62,202 bases of DNA from Planctomycetota bacterium (GTDB lineage Bacteria; Planctomycetota; Planctomycetia; Pirellulales; Pirellulaceae): positions 1-62,202 of the forward strand of contig JAQCHP010000010.1 in assembly GCA_027619595.1 (NCBI GenBank). The letters run 5' to 3'. The translations under genes were made by a program, and so were the position numbers. The notes under the pieces are model-generated. The model did no database searches. It was not told where the DNA came from and saw nothing but the letters and a program-made list of their open reading frames with translations. Each line of letters begins with the position of its first letter. Position 1 is the stretch's first letter. Of the stretch, positions 32,825 through 40,942 are shown in pieces.

Positions 32825-34096
32825 ATGGCAACATCCCCTGGCGAGTCCCTGTCGGCATACTGTGAACGTATTGCGAGCGAAGCAGCCCGTTCGTCACAGC
32901 TACTTCGGAGCGTTACGGGATCGCAAAAAAATGGTTGGCTGATTGCATCGGCACACGCGCTGCGGTCTGCTACGGAAGCCATCATTTCCGCAAACGAGCA
33001 GGACGTGCAGCGAGCACCTGACTTTGGCCTCACACCGGGGCAAATCGATCGCTTACAACTAAATCGATCGAGAATCGAAGACATTGCCTCTTCGCTGGAA
33101 CAACTCGCTGCATGGCCTGACCCGATTGGCGAAGTCATCGATGGGACGGTGCGCCCATCGGGCTTGCGATTGCAGCGAATTCGAGTGCCGCTGGGAGTCG
33201 TCTTTTTTATCTACGAGTCTCGACCCAACGTCACCGCAGACGCTGCGGGCATCTGTATTAAGAGTGGCAACGCGGTAATTCTGAGAGGTGGAAAGGAGGC
33301 GTTCTTTTCCAGTGATTGCATCGTCAAACTCTTACAGAAAACCGCCGAATCTCACGACATTCCACCGCAGGCCATCCAGTTAGTCGAAACTGCCGATCGC
33401 GATGCGGTCGGTCACTTACTAGCGCTGAATCAATGGATCGACGTCGCCATACCGCGCGGTGGCGAAAGCCTTATTCGACGTGTGGCGCACGAGGCCACGA
33501 TGCCGGTGATCAAGCACTTCACAGGCAATTGCCATGTTTACGTCGACGCCGCCGCGGACCTCGGCATGGCAGAACGTATCACGGTTAATTCGAAATGCCA
33601 ACGGCTGGGTGTTTGCAACGCTGCGGAATCGTTGTTGGTACATGCAAAAGTAGCAGATTCCTTCTTGCCAAATATCTATCGGGCCCTGTCCGCACAAGGG
33701 ATCGAAATCCGTGGGGACGAAGCAACCCGCACCCGGATCCCCAATTGCCAAACCGCGTCGGAGAGTGACTATTTTACGGAATACCTCGGCCCCATCATCT
33801 CCGTCAAAATTGTCGAGTCGGTCCAGGATGCGATTGATCACATCAATCACTACGGGTCACACCACACGGATACAATTGTGACCGACAGTGTCGAAGCGGC
33901 CGAACTCTTCCTGGCCGAAGTCGATTCTGCAGCGGTCATGCTAAACGCCAGTACGCGCTTTCATGACGGCGGCGAATTTGGCCTAGGAGCAGAAATCGGC
34001 ATCAGTACCGATAAGTTCCATGCACGTGGGCCGTGCGGTCTACGCGAACTCACAAGTTATAAATACATCGTGCGAGGGACAGGACAAACTCGCTAG
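32825..34096 (+). CDS. proA: gamma-glutamyl phosphate reductase
   Basis: 423 aa aldehyde-dehydrogenase fold; reduces gamma-glutamyl phosphate in proline synthesis. VPLGVVFFIYESRPNVTADA, GNAVILRGGKEAFFS, IPRGGESLI, QRLGVCNAAESLLVH with the catalytic Cys, and the terminal GPCGLRELTSYKYIV are family signatures. The ATG at 32825 (MATSPG) is closer to the domain than the ATG at 32732. No proB is adjacent. Confidence 0.93.
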   Translation: MATSPGESLSAYCERIASEAARSSQLLRSVTGSQKNGWLIASAHALRSATEAIISANEQDVQRAPDFGLTPGQIDRLQLNRSRIEDIASSLEQLAAWPDPIGEVIDGTVRPSGLRLQRIRVPLGVVFFIYESRPNVTADAAGICIKSGNAVILRGGKEAFFSSDCIVKLLQKTAESHDIPPQAIQLVETADRDAVGHLLALNQWIDVAIPRGGESLIRRVAHEATMPVIKHFTGNCHVYVDAAADLGMAERITVNSKCQRLGVCNAAESLLVHAKVADSFLPNIYRALSAQGIEIRGDEATRTRIPNCQTASESDYFTEYLGPIISVKIVESVQDAIDHINHYGSHHTDTIVTDSVEAAELFLAEVDSAAVMLNASTRFHDGGEFGLGAEIGISTDKFHARGPCGLRELTSYKYIVRGTGQTR

Positions 34097-34122
34097 TTTC
34101 CAGCTGCCGCAAGGATGTGACT

Positions 34123-35046
34123 ATGGATTCATCAGCCTCCTCGGATTTACACGCGTTGCTACCGTGCACAAATGAGGAAACCGCGCGACTGCAGCGCATC
34201 CACCAGGAAATCGGGCAAGCTTTTCTGGAAGACATTCAATGTCTCGTGAAACAGCCGTTGCGACTCGACTCGACCGCTCTAAAAATCATTCACAATCGTG
34301 GCGCGTTGGAGAGTGACTCGATTGAATTTTCGCGCAACCACCCCCAATTCATGGCTACGGCACACGGCACGGGAATCAACAGTACCGGAATTGAACAACA
34401 CGTTGCGTGGATCTGCCCAGCAGTGACAGCGACCTACTTTCTCGATGCGCTCTTAGGAGGTGGCCGGTACCTACCACCCCCTTTGGCCCGTCCCTTTACC
34501 GACATTGAACTTGGTCTCTTGAACCGATTGGCCAGTCTGCTCTGGAAACACGTGGAGACGCAGTGGTCGACACTGACGGCCATGCAATTGCAACCGCGAG
34601 CAATCGACGGCGAAGATTTTCTGATGCAATTTGATGCACTAGGGGATCCCCTTTTGCTTGTGCGCTGGAACCTATCGAGCCAACACGCCCGCGCGACCAT
34701 GCAGTTGGCATATGCTTGGACTGATGTCCAACGGATGATTCAGCGACGCACGGTAGGAACGATTGGCGATTCCGCGACACTCTTGACGGAAGTGCCCCCC
34801 CCTGCGTTGTACACAACGACAGATCATCCCTTATCGACGGTTCAATTGGATTGGGCCTACACCAGCCTACCCCGGCGGGATGCTCAGACCCTTGAGGTTG
34901 GCGACTTGCTCATCACCGATGCTGCCCCCGATGCTTTGGTGCGAATCCTTGTGAATGGACGATGTGATCGGCTAGGAAAACTAGGAAATCACTCCGGTCA
35001 ACTGTCGCTGAAGATAGAAAATAGGGCTGGCGACGAAGCCGGATGA
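34123..35046 (+). CDS. FliM-like protein with C-terminal SpoA domain
   Basis: 307 aa. The middle (HVAWICPAVTATYFLDALLG; FTDIELGLLNRLASLLWKHV) follows the FliM core. The last ~80 residues (VQLDWAYTSLPRRDAQTLEV then GDLLITDAAPDALVRILVNG) are a SpoA/FliN-type surface-presentation domain. The conserved N-terminal CheY-binding LSQxEID motif of FliM is missing. AAGGA at 34111-34115 is 7 bp before the ATG at 34123. It is alone between proA and a DUF1559 gene, with no flagellar genes in the window. Either a second, diverged motor-switch protein or a FliM/HrcQ-derived protein of another machine. Confidence 0.7.
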   Translation: MDSSASSDLHALLPCTNEETARLQRIHQEIGQAFLEDIQCLVKQPLRLDSTALKIIHNRGALESDSIEFSRNHPQFMATAHGTGINSTGIEQHVAWICPAVTATYFLDALLGGGRYLPPPLARPFTDIELGLLNRLASLLWKHVETQWSTLTAMQLQPRAIDGEDFLMQFDALGDPLLLVRWNLSSQHARATMQLAYAWTDVQRMIQRRTVGTIGDSATLLTEVPPPALYTTTDHPLSTVQLDWAYTSLPRRDAQTLEVGDLLITDAAPDALVRILVNGRCDRLGKLGNHSGQLSLKIENRAGDEAG

Positions 35047-35124
35047 ACACCCTCCGGACGCTAGGACCGCAACCGGTGTAATCGCTCACGGCTATCCGGG
35101 TCAAGTGGTAGGGTTATCCACCGA

Positions 35125-35370
35125 TTAGCCGTCGGTGAGTTCTCGCTGTAGGAACTCCCGTTCTTGCTGGCGGCGCTGCTCCTGATTTAATGCATCTCGA
35201 GGTGACGGGGCGTGACGTTGGCAACCATACGTAGCCCAGCAATTGCCCAGCAGCCAGTACACCAACAACTGCCGGGCCGACTTCCCAGTACCAAAACGTT
35301 GGCTCTGTCGGCGAGAAAACGCCCCTACAACGGCACGTGCACGCACAAATGAGGCACACCATCGCTTCAT
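35125..35370 (-). CDS. 81-aa small membrane or lipoprotein-like protein coupled to the DUF1559 gene
   Basis: The ATG at 35370 overlaps the TGA of the DUF1559 gene (ATGA), the arrangement of translational coupling, so a real gene is likely. 81 aa: basic N-terminus, a hydrophobic stretch LLVYWLLGNCWATYGCQ containing two Cys, then a charged helix (ALNQEQRRQQEREFLQREL). The stretch could be a weak signal or anchor. No family recognised. In planctomycetes DUF1559 genes are often followed by a small exported protein, which fits. Confidence 0.45.
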   Translation of the reverse strand: MKRWCASFVRARAVVGAFSRRQSQRFGTGKSARQLLVYWLLGNCWATYGCQRHAPSPRDALNQEQRRQQEREFLQRELTDG

Positions 35371-36410
35371 GGTAGTTCCACGATCTCCTGTCCGTTCCGA
35401 CTGCCGGCACTTTGCCAAACCGCGCCGTCGACTTGCGTTGCCGTCCTCCGCACCGCTCCGTCGCACATGACAACATTCACAATACCTGTATGGTAACTAT
35501 TGGCCGGCGTAACAAATAGCCACCAGTCTCCCGTGTGCCAGCAAACGGAACCAGGTGGCAACAAGTGATTGTACCAAGTCCGCCAAACGGTCCCTTCGAT
35601 CCACGGATACCCGCGAAATCGCCATTCACCGCTCCACGGAATCGGACTGGCTTGCCAATCCAGCGAGAGAAGTTCTTGGCGTACTTTGTTGGCGGTGGAC
35701 GGGTTGAGCAACATCGCCTGAGTTGGCAGCGTCGTTTGAAAACAATCATTACGTGCATTCTTGGGCGAAGTCGTATCGAAGCCGAACCCGTTCGGAACTT
35801 CCGCCATCGCGGCCGTCTTGCTTGTGCCATCGACGATCTCGGACAATTTCACCTGCTCGGCCGCTGGACTTGCCCATTCTGAAGATTCATCCACGACATG
35901 ACTGGGACCAAACACACCGTCCCAGCCAGTGAGATAGGCCCACGTACCGCAATTGGCATGATAACTTGTCCACCCCAGGTCCGTTGCGCCATCAACAGGC
36001 AACGGATCGGTGGGACATAAGAAAATGGATGGCTGCGCTTTCCCGGCGGTAAAGTTCGGTTCATCAAAAGGACCTTGGTGAAAGTCGATCGACTGAAACA
36101 CAGCCTGTTCTTCCAAGTAGGGCAAAATCTGTGCCAGGGGCGACAAGTATCCACCATCAACACTAAACGCGCCAGGCGAACCGGCAGGCAGACGGCCTTG
36201 CGTCGATTCAAACCCGTGCAGAGCGATGCCAATCTGGCGGAGATTGTTCGAGCATTGAGTGGTTCGAGCGGCTTCACGCGCTGCCTGAACGGCCGGCAGC
36301 AGCAGTGCCACCAGGATTCCGAGGATCGCCACGACGACGAGCAACTCGACAATCGTAAACCCGCGAAAACGGCCTCGATCTCGCAAAAGCATCGGCATCT
36401 TCCCGGCCAA
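35367..36410 (-). CDS. DUF1559 domain protein with prepilin-type signal
   Basis: 347 aa. Type IV prepilin-like N-terminus: cleavage after Gly17 in RGFTIVELLVVVAILGILVA with Glu at +5. The family string LLPAVQAAREAARTTQCSNN, LRQIGIALHGFES and a C-terminal VNVVMCDGAVR define DUF1559, a family massively expanded in Planctomycetota. Probably an exported pseudopilin-like surface protein; its role is not established. A prepilin peptidase gene (cpaA) lies about 2 kb downstream but serves the Flp system. Confidence 0.92.
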   Translation of the reverse strand: MAGKMPMLLRDRGRFRGFTIVELLVVVAILGILVALLLPAVQAAREAARTTQCSNNLRQIGIALHGFESTQGRLPAGSPGAFSVDGGYLSPLAQILPYLEEQAVFQSIDFHQGPFDEPNFTAGKAQPSIFLCPTDPLPVDGATDLGWTSYHANCGTWAYLTGWDGVFGPSHVVDESSEWASPAAEQVKLSEIVDGTSKTAAMAEVPNGFGFDTTSPKNARNDCFQTTLPTQAMLLNPSTANKVRQELLSLDWQASPIPWSGEWRFRGYPWIEGTVWRTWYNHLLPPGSVCWHTGDWWLFVTPANSYHTGIVNVVMCDGAVRRTATQVDGAVWQSAGSRNGQEIVELP

Positions 36411-36621
36411 CCGCCGCTACCATTCGGCACTCGTGTGACACTTTCCCCTGTTTGGGGCGAACGGCTCCACGAACCGCTCTAGAGAGAATTGTAGGCTCAA
36501 ATGTCACGAAATGCACGAAACCGCGCCGAAGGGTACCCAAGCTGAGGTTTTCCCCGCGCCCACGTTTGTGATTGTTGGATACGTCGGGTGCCCCTGCTTT
36601 AAGTATCGTACCAGTCGCGCC

Positions 36622-36627
36622 TATAAT
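36622..36627 (+). promoter_or_regulatory. possible -10 box upstream of trxB
   Basis: A perfect TATAAT lies about 80 bp before the trxB GTG. No good -35 sits at the expected distance (TTTAAG is the best), so this is only a candidate. The rest of the 294-bp gap between the DUF1559 and trxB genes shows nothing else. Confidence 0.3.
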
Positions 36628-36704
36628 GCCGCTCGCAACGAACGGTCGTGTTCTGTTGCCGGATTATGTCATTGCAGTCGCCGTCGTAACCAAGGAACCT
36701 CATT

Positions 36705-37763
36705 GTGCCGGAAAATGTTGTTATCATTGGGAGTGGTCCCGCCGGTTGGTCAGCCGCCATCTACGCCGCCCGAGCCAACCTAACGCCCCTCCTGTTTGAA
36801 GGAACGGTTAAGCCAGAGATGATCCCACTGGGCCAATTGGCCTACACGACGGAAGTAGAAAATTTCGCCGGGTTTCCCGCCGGCAACATTCGGGCCTTTG
36901 TTGAGAGCGCCGTCGACAAGAGCCGCCATTGGAATCTTCCACCGGTACCCAAAGGTCATGAGCGGGACGGCGTTCCCCACTATGCCGTCCAGGGTGTCGA
37001 GCTCATGGAACTCATGAAACAGCAAGCTCTGAATTTTGGCACGCGCGTTATTGGTGATGATGTAATTGACGTCGATTTCTCCAGTCGTCCGCTACAGGTA
37101 GTGACAGCCGCCAATGGAATTGTATCGACCCAAGCGGTGATCGTTGCCACGGGGGCCCGTGCCAACTACCTGGGGCTGGAATCAGAAGAAAAATACAAGA
37201 ATAAAGGGGTCAGCGCCTGTGCGGTGTGTGACGGAGCGCTGCCCATGTATCGAGCACAGCCGTTGGCGGTAATTGGGGGTGGCGACTCGGCGGTGGAAGA
37301 AGCAAGCTATTTGGCCAATTTGCAAAATGCGGCCACGATCTACCTCGTCCATCGACGTGACAAGTTACGTGCCTCGCAAATCATGCAGGAGCGTGCCTTG
37401 AACCATCCGAAAATCGAATTGGTATGGAATAGCGGCGTCGAAGAGGTATTGGGTGACGGCAATCGCGTTACCGGCCTGCGGCTGAAGAGCACGGTGGACG
37501 GAAGTCTGCGAGAATTGAAGGTCGGTGGGATGTTCGTCGCCATAGGACATACGCCCAATACGAGCTTCCTCGGTGGGAAACTCGACATGAATGAAAAGGG
37601 CTACTTGCGTTGGACCCTTCCCTTTCGAACGAACACGTCCGTACCCGGCGTGTTCGCCGCAGGCGACGTCGCCGACGACTATTATCGCCAGGCCATTACA
37701 TCGGCCGGGACAGGCTGTATGGCAGCCCTCGACGCAGAACGGTATCTCGCGGAAATGCATTAG
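36705..37763 (+). CDS. trxB: thioredoxin reductase
   Basis: 352 aa FAD/NADPH enzyme. [18 protein letters not shown] (FAD), redox-active CAVC at 172-175, [16 protein letters not shown] (NADPH), and C-terminal [24 protein letters not shown] start at 36705 with AAGGAAC upstream. An insertion of about 30 residues (around 65-98, including [11 protein letters not shown]) makes it longer than the usual ~320 aa. Reduces thioredoxin for cytoplasmic thiol balance. No trxA is adjacent. Confidence 0.93.
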   Translation: MPENVVIIGSGPAGWSAAIYAARANLTPLLFEGTVKPEMIPLGQLAYTTEVENFAGFPAGNIRAFVESAVDKSRHWNLPPVPKGHERDGVPHYAVQGVELMELMKQQALNFGTRVIGDDVIDVDFSSRPLQVVTAANGIVSTQAVIVATGARANYLGLESEEKYKNKGVSACAVCDGALPMYRAQPLAVIGGGDSAVEEASYLANLQNAATIYLVHRRDKLRASQIMQERALNHPKIELVWNSGVEEVLGDGNRVTGLRLKSTVDGSLRELKVGGMFVAIGHTPNTSFLGGKLDMNEKGYLRWTLPFRTNTSVPGVFAAGDVADDYYRQAITSAGTGCMAALDAERYLAEMH

Positions 37764-38059
37764 GCGCGCAAGCAGTACGGTCTGTATCGCTTGGTCCGCT
37801 TGTACGGCCGGCGACCTCTTGAATTGCAGGCTTTTCTCGACTTCTGCTCAAGTCATCGTTTGACTACTCAACGCACCGAACTAGGTTTCCAGTGACGGAA
37901 TGAACTACTGGATAACTAGTTGTGCTCAGTAGGATCGTGACACCACGAAGTAGGAATAATTGTTCGTACGAGCGACACACTCGTGCAAATTTCCCCTTGT
38001 CTGTAGTTGCTATTCGAATCTAGGGCGGGTGGCAACCAAATCATCTCGCGGAGGAATCC
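37764..38059. other. flp leader region
   Basis: 296 bp without a gene. The 11-mer TGGCAACCAAA occurs at about 38031 and again inside the flp gene at about 38071, in direct orientation. No clear sigma-70 boxes and no GG-N10-GC sigma-54 element were found. Confidence 0.4.
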
Positions 38060-38230
38060 ATGAAGAGCCTGGCAACCAAAGTTCGTAATTTCTTGGCATC
38101 GGAAGACGGCCCCACAGCAGTTGAATACGCTGTGATGCTCGCGTTGATTGTGATCGTCTGCTTGACAGCGGTTACCGCAATCGGCACCAACGCAAACTCA
38201 ACGTTCCAAGCAATCGCAGACCAACTGTAG
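38060..38230 (+). CDS. flp: Flp/Fap-type pilin
   Basis: 56 aa. Short basic leader ending in Gly17, then PTAVEYAVMLALIVIVCLTA: cleavage after Gly17 puts Glu at +5 and Tyr at +6, the Flp pilin signature. The ATG at 38060 has GGAGG at the right distance. The major subunit of the Tad pilus, processed by the prepilin peptidase encoded next. A strong terminator follows, so flp can be transcribed in excess of the assembly genes. Confidence 0.93.
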   Translation: MKSLATKVRNFLASEDGPTAVEYAVMLALIVIVCLTAVTAIGTNANSTFQAIADQL

Positions 38231-38275
38231 TTTCGGTACTCCCCATTTTGGGGTGATTACCGCAAAGTACACCAT

Positions 38276-38312
38276 GCCCCACGCATGCCTTTGAGCACCG
38301 TGGGGCTTTTTT
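38276..38312 (+). terminator. rho-independent terminator after flp
   Basis: GCCCCACG (38276-38283) pairs perfectly with CGTGGGGC (38299-38306), followed directly by six T. Placed 46 bp after the flp stop. A smaller CCCC-ATTTT-GGGG hairpin lies just upstream (about 38241-38253). Confidence 0.85.
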
Positions 38313-38369
38313 CGGTTGACACCTATTTAATTCACTAATTGGGGCGATTTGCAAATCATCGCCGTCGCC

Positions 38370-38480
38370 ATGTACCCGTTTCTGCCCCTTGAATCGATTT
38401 CCGGCGCATTCGAAATCATATGCTACGCTTTTACAGTCGTTATGGTGGTCGTTGGGTATTTAGTGGGCATGCGTTCATAG
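38370..38480 (+). CDS. tiny membrane protein between flp and cpaA (candidate)
   Basis: 36 aa: MYPFLPLESISGAFEIICYA followed by a single hydrophobic span VVMVVVGYLVG and a basic end. Short single-span ORFs are often seen between flp and the peptidase gene in planctomycete Tad loci, as I recall. No good Shine-Dalgarno is visible and coding potential of so short a frame is hard to judge. Confidence 0.4.
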   Translation: MYPFLPLESISGAFEIICYAFTVVMVVVGYLVGMRS

Positions 38481-38544
38481 GTCCTGCATAACATGCTCTT
38501 ATCCCGTGGCTGTGAATTTTGAGCACGCAAAGGTAGCAACTATC

Positions 38545-39129
38545 ATGGAAATCCTCAGCAGTTTGGCAGAAGCCATCTCAAACCATTGGCCAGTATGGGT
38601 CGTCACGATTACTCTCATCGTCGCAGCGGTGATCGACGGATTTGAACTACGCGTTCCCAACTGGATCACTTTTCCGCTCATTATTAGCGGATGGATCTAT
38701 AGCACGACCGCAGCCGGTTTACACGGCGATGGCTGGTATATGGGCCTCGCATGGAGTCTCGGTGGCACGTTCGTCGGGCTATCCCTCCTACTCCCCGCTT
38801 ACGCAATCGGCGGGATGGGTGCCGGCGACGTCAAGCTGTTAGCTGGAGTCGGCGCATGGATCCATTCGACACACACGTTTTACGCCTTTGGCGTGTCGGT
38901 CATTGTTGGCGCCCTACTTGCCATCATGATGGTACTAGCACGGCAGCATTGGAGCCACCACGCCACTCAGTTCCAGATGATCGCCCGGGAAATCTGCACG
39001 GTCCGCGACCCAGAAAAGCTTGCCGAGATTGCTCGTCAGAGAAAACCAACCATGATGTTGCTCCCTTACGGCATCCCGATTGCCATCGGGACCATCATGT
39101 ATTTTGCTTGGATGAATATGCTTGTTTGA
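38545..39129 (+). CDS. cpaA: Flp prepilin peptidase (A24 family)
   Basis: 194 aa, about six membrane spans. Catalytic aspartates Asp31 (AAVIDGFELRVPN) and Asp95 (GMGAGDVKLLAGVGAW, the GxGDxK motif). The N-methylase domain of PilD is absent, as normal for CpaA/TadV. Start chosen at ATG 38545 (MEILSS); a GTG at 38506 is also in frame. Removes the leader of Flp and TadE-like pseudopilins. Confidence 0.9.
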   Translation: MEILSSLAEAISNHWPVWVVTITLIVAAVIDGFELRVPNWITFPLIISGWIYSTTAAGLHGDGWYMGLAWSLGGTFVGLSLLLPAYAIGGMGAGDVKLLAGVGAWIHSTHTFYAFGVSVIVGALLAIMMVLARQHWSHHATQFQMIAREICTVRDPEKLAEIARQRKPTMMLLPYGIPIAIGTIMYFAWMNMLV

Positions 39130-39168
39130 CGTCCATCGACCCGGGAATCCAGAGAAGCAGGTAAACCC

Positions 39169-39636
39169 ATGAATTCTACGCGTTTCGGGCAATCTATTCG
39201 GACTAGTTTGATCAGTCTGATTACAACGCCCCTTGCAATCCGAGAAAAGCGACGGGGGACCGCCGTCGTCGAATTCGCGATCGTCGCGCCAGTATTCATA
39301 TTACTGGTATTTGGGATGATTGAGTTTGGCCGAATGGTGATGGTTCAGCAGATGCTAACTTCGGCCACGCGGGAAGGTGCTCGCATGGCGGTCGTGGAGG
39401 GAGCAGTGGCAGGTACCATCGAGACTTGGGTAGAAGACTACCTGGAATCGATGACGGTGCACAATGGCACGGCTACGGTAACTCCCAGTCCACTCGACAA
39501 CGCAGCGGTCGGCGACCCGGTAACTGTTACTGCCTCTGTGACATTTGGGAATGTTAGTTGGATACCCGTACCGATGTACCTCGGAAATCGCGTTTTGACA
39601 GCAACTTCTGTCATGCGGCGCGAAAGTTCGAGCTAG
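39169..39636 (+). CDS. tadE: TadE-like pseudopilin
   Basis: 155 aa. RRGTAVVEFAIVAPVFILLV is the TadE N-terminal motif with a single membrane span, followed by GMIEFGRMVMVQQMLTSATR and EGARMAVVEG. A short periplasmic domain completes it. Minor pilin or assembly protein of the Tad pilus. Only one TadE-like gene is present; tadF/tadG are not seen. Confidence 0.9.
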   Translation: MNSTRFGQSIRTSLISLITTPLAIREKRRGTAVVEFAIVAPVFILLVFGMIEFGRMVMVQQMLTSATREGARMAVVEGAVAGTIETWVEDYLESMTVHNGTATVTPSPLDNAAVGDPVTVTASVTFGNVSWIPVPMYLGNRVLTATSVMRRESSS

Positions 39637-39706
39637 TCTTTTACAGACAGTTGATTATTCCGGGTCCCGCCGGGAATTATTTAGGCCAGCAGAAAGGCGA
39701 ATAGAC

Positions 39707-40831
39707 ATGCGTCCCAAATCCCTGGTTTTGATCATGATCGCTCTCGGTTGCGGCCTAGTCGCATCGATTGGTATCAGCCAGGTCATGGAGAATCGAGCCG
39801 GCCAGGGCCAAGGTGAAGTTGTGGATATGAAAGAGATCTTCGTGGCAGTCGCCGACATCCCGGTGGGAACCGCGCTGACGCCCGAGCTCGTCAAGCTAGA
39901 AAAATGGCCCAGCGATCGAGTGCCGCAAGGGTGGATCAATAAGATCGAAGACATTCAGGGCAAAATGCCGAAGAGTCCGCTCTACTCGGGCGAACCGATC
40001 ATGACGGCCAAACTCAGCGACAGCCTCGGGGGAACGGGTGAACGTATCCCGAAGGGTTATCGCGTGATGTCTGTGAAAGTGAGCACTGACACCGGTGTAT
40101 CCGGTTTGATTCTTCCAGGTGACCGAGTTGACGTGCTGGTTTTCCTCAAGCAGAGCGGCGAAATCGTTCGGACGGGAACGCGCACGATCCTGCGTGACGT
40201 CTGCATCTTTGCAGTCGACGGTAAGATCAACCGCGAAACCGATCCCGACGGCGGGGTCGTCAATGTCAAGACGGTATCGGTGCTAGTGAAGCCTGACCAA
40301 GTCGAACGACTCATGCTGGCCAATCAATTGGGTCGCCTGAGTCTTTCATTGCGTCGAGCCGACGACATCGATACGGACGCAGAAACCAGTGGCGCGGACG
40401 TAGCCTCGCTGAACGATAGCATCACCAGTAATCAGGGTGGAACGGATGGACTTTTATCCTTCATCGATAAGATTCGGGACAAGCCGTCCCAAACGTCCGA
40501 TAACTTGGGTGAGGTAGCGGCGAATACCGCGGCCGCCTTTACGATGGAAATCCACACGCCCGACGGTGTGGAAGTGGTCAGCTGGGACGACAAGAATTCC
40601 CTACCCCGTGGCAAGACGGCAGCGGACACTGGGAATCCAATGCCCCCATTAAACGGGGCAACGAAGTCCGACCCACTGGCCGACGACCTAGAGCCGGAGA
40701 CCACTCAACCTAAACCGGAAAGCGACGGGGTAAGCAGTGACGGGCCGGCGGGTCCCACTCAGGATCCGTTGGCTGACGTGCCGAAAGACGAACCGGTGGC
40801 TGACGGCGCCGGTGATGATAAAGATAGTTAA
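39707..40831 (+). CDS. cpaB: Flp pilus assembly protein CpaB (RcpC)
   Basis: 374 aa. N-terminal membrane anchor (LVLIMIALGCGLVASIGISQ), an SAF domain (VAVADIPVGTALTPELVKLE) and a RcpC domain (MSVKVSTDTGVSGLILPGDR). The C-terminal ~110 residues are acidic, Asp/Pro-rich and low in complexity (ending GAGDDKDS). RcpC/CpaB is a periplasmic partner of the secretin. It is followed 111 bp later by the secretin gene. Confidence 0.92.
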   Translation: MRPKSLVLIMIALGCGLVASIGISQVMENRAGQGQGEVVDMKEIFVAVADIPVGTALTPELVKLEKWPSDRVPQGWINKIEDIQGKMPKSPLYSGEPIMTAKLSDSLGGTGERIPKGYRVMSVKVSTDTGVSGLILPGDRVDVLVFLKQSGEIVRTGTRTILRDVCIFAVDGKINRETDPDGGVVNVKTVSVLVKPDQVERLMLANQLGRLSLSLRRADDIDTDAETSGADVASLNDSITSNQGGTDGLLSFIDKIRDKPSQTSDNLGEVAANTAAAFTMEIHTPDGVEVVSWDDKNSLPRGKTAADTGNPMPPLNGATKSDPLADDLEPETTQPKPESDGVSSDGPAGPTQDPLADVPKDEPVADGAGDDKDS

Positions 40832-40942
40832 ATAGCCAAATAAAGAAAACGTTTGGATCGCCCAACTCCGCAAGGTGGAACTTTGCGAAGTGGATCCAGG
40901 CAGGGAAGCGATTCGAAACTCGTTGCGCAAGGATGCCCACGA

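Noticed and set aside
37880-38059. Sigma-54 promoter for flp, suggested by rpoN in the window
   Set aside because: No GG-N10-GC element with correct spacing was found; nearest candidates have 12-bp spacing.
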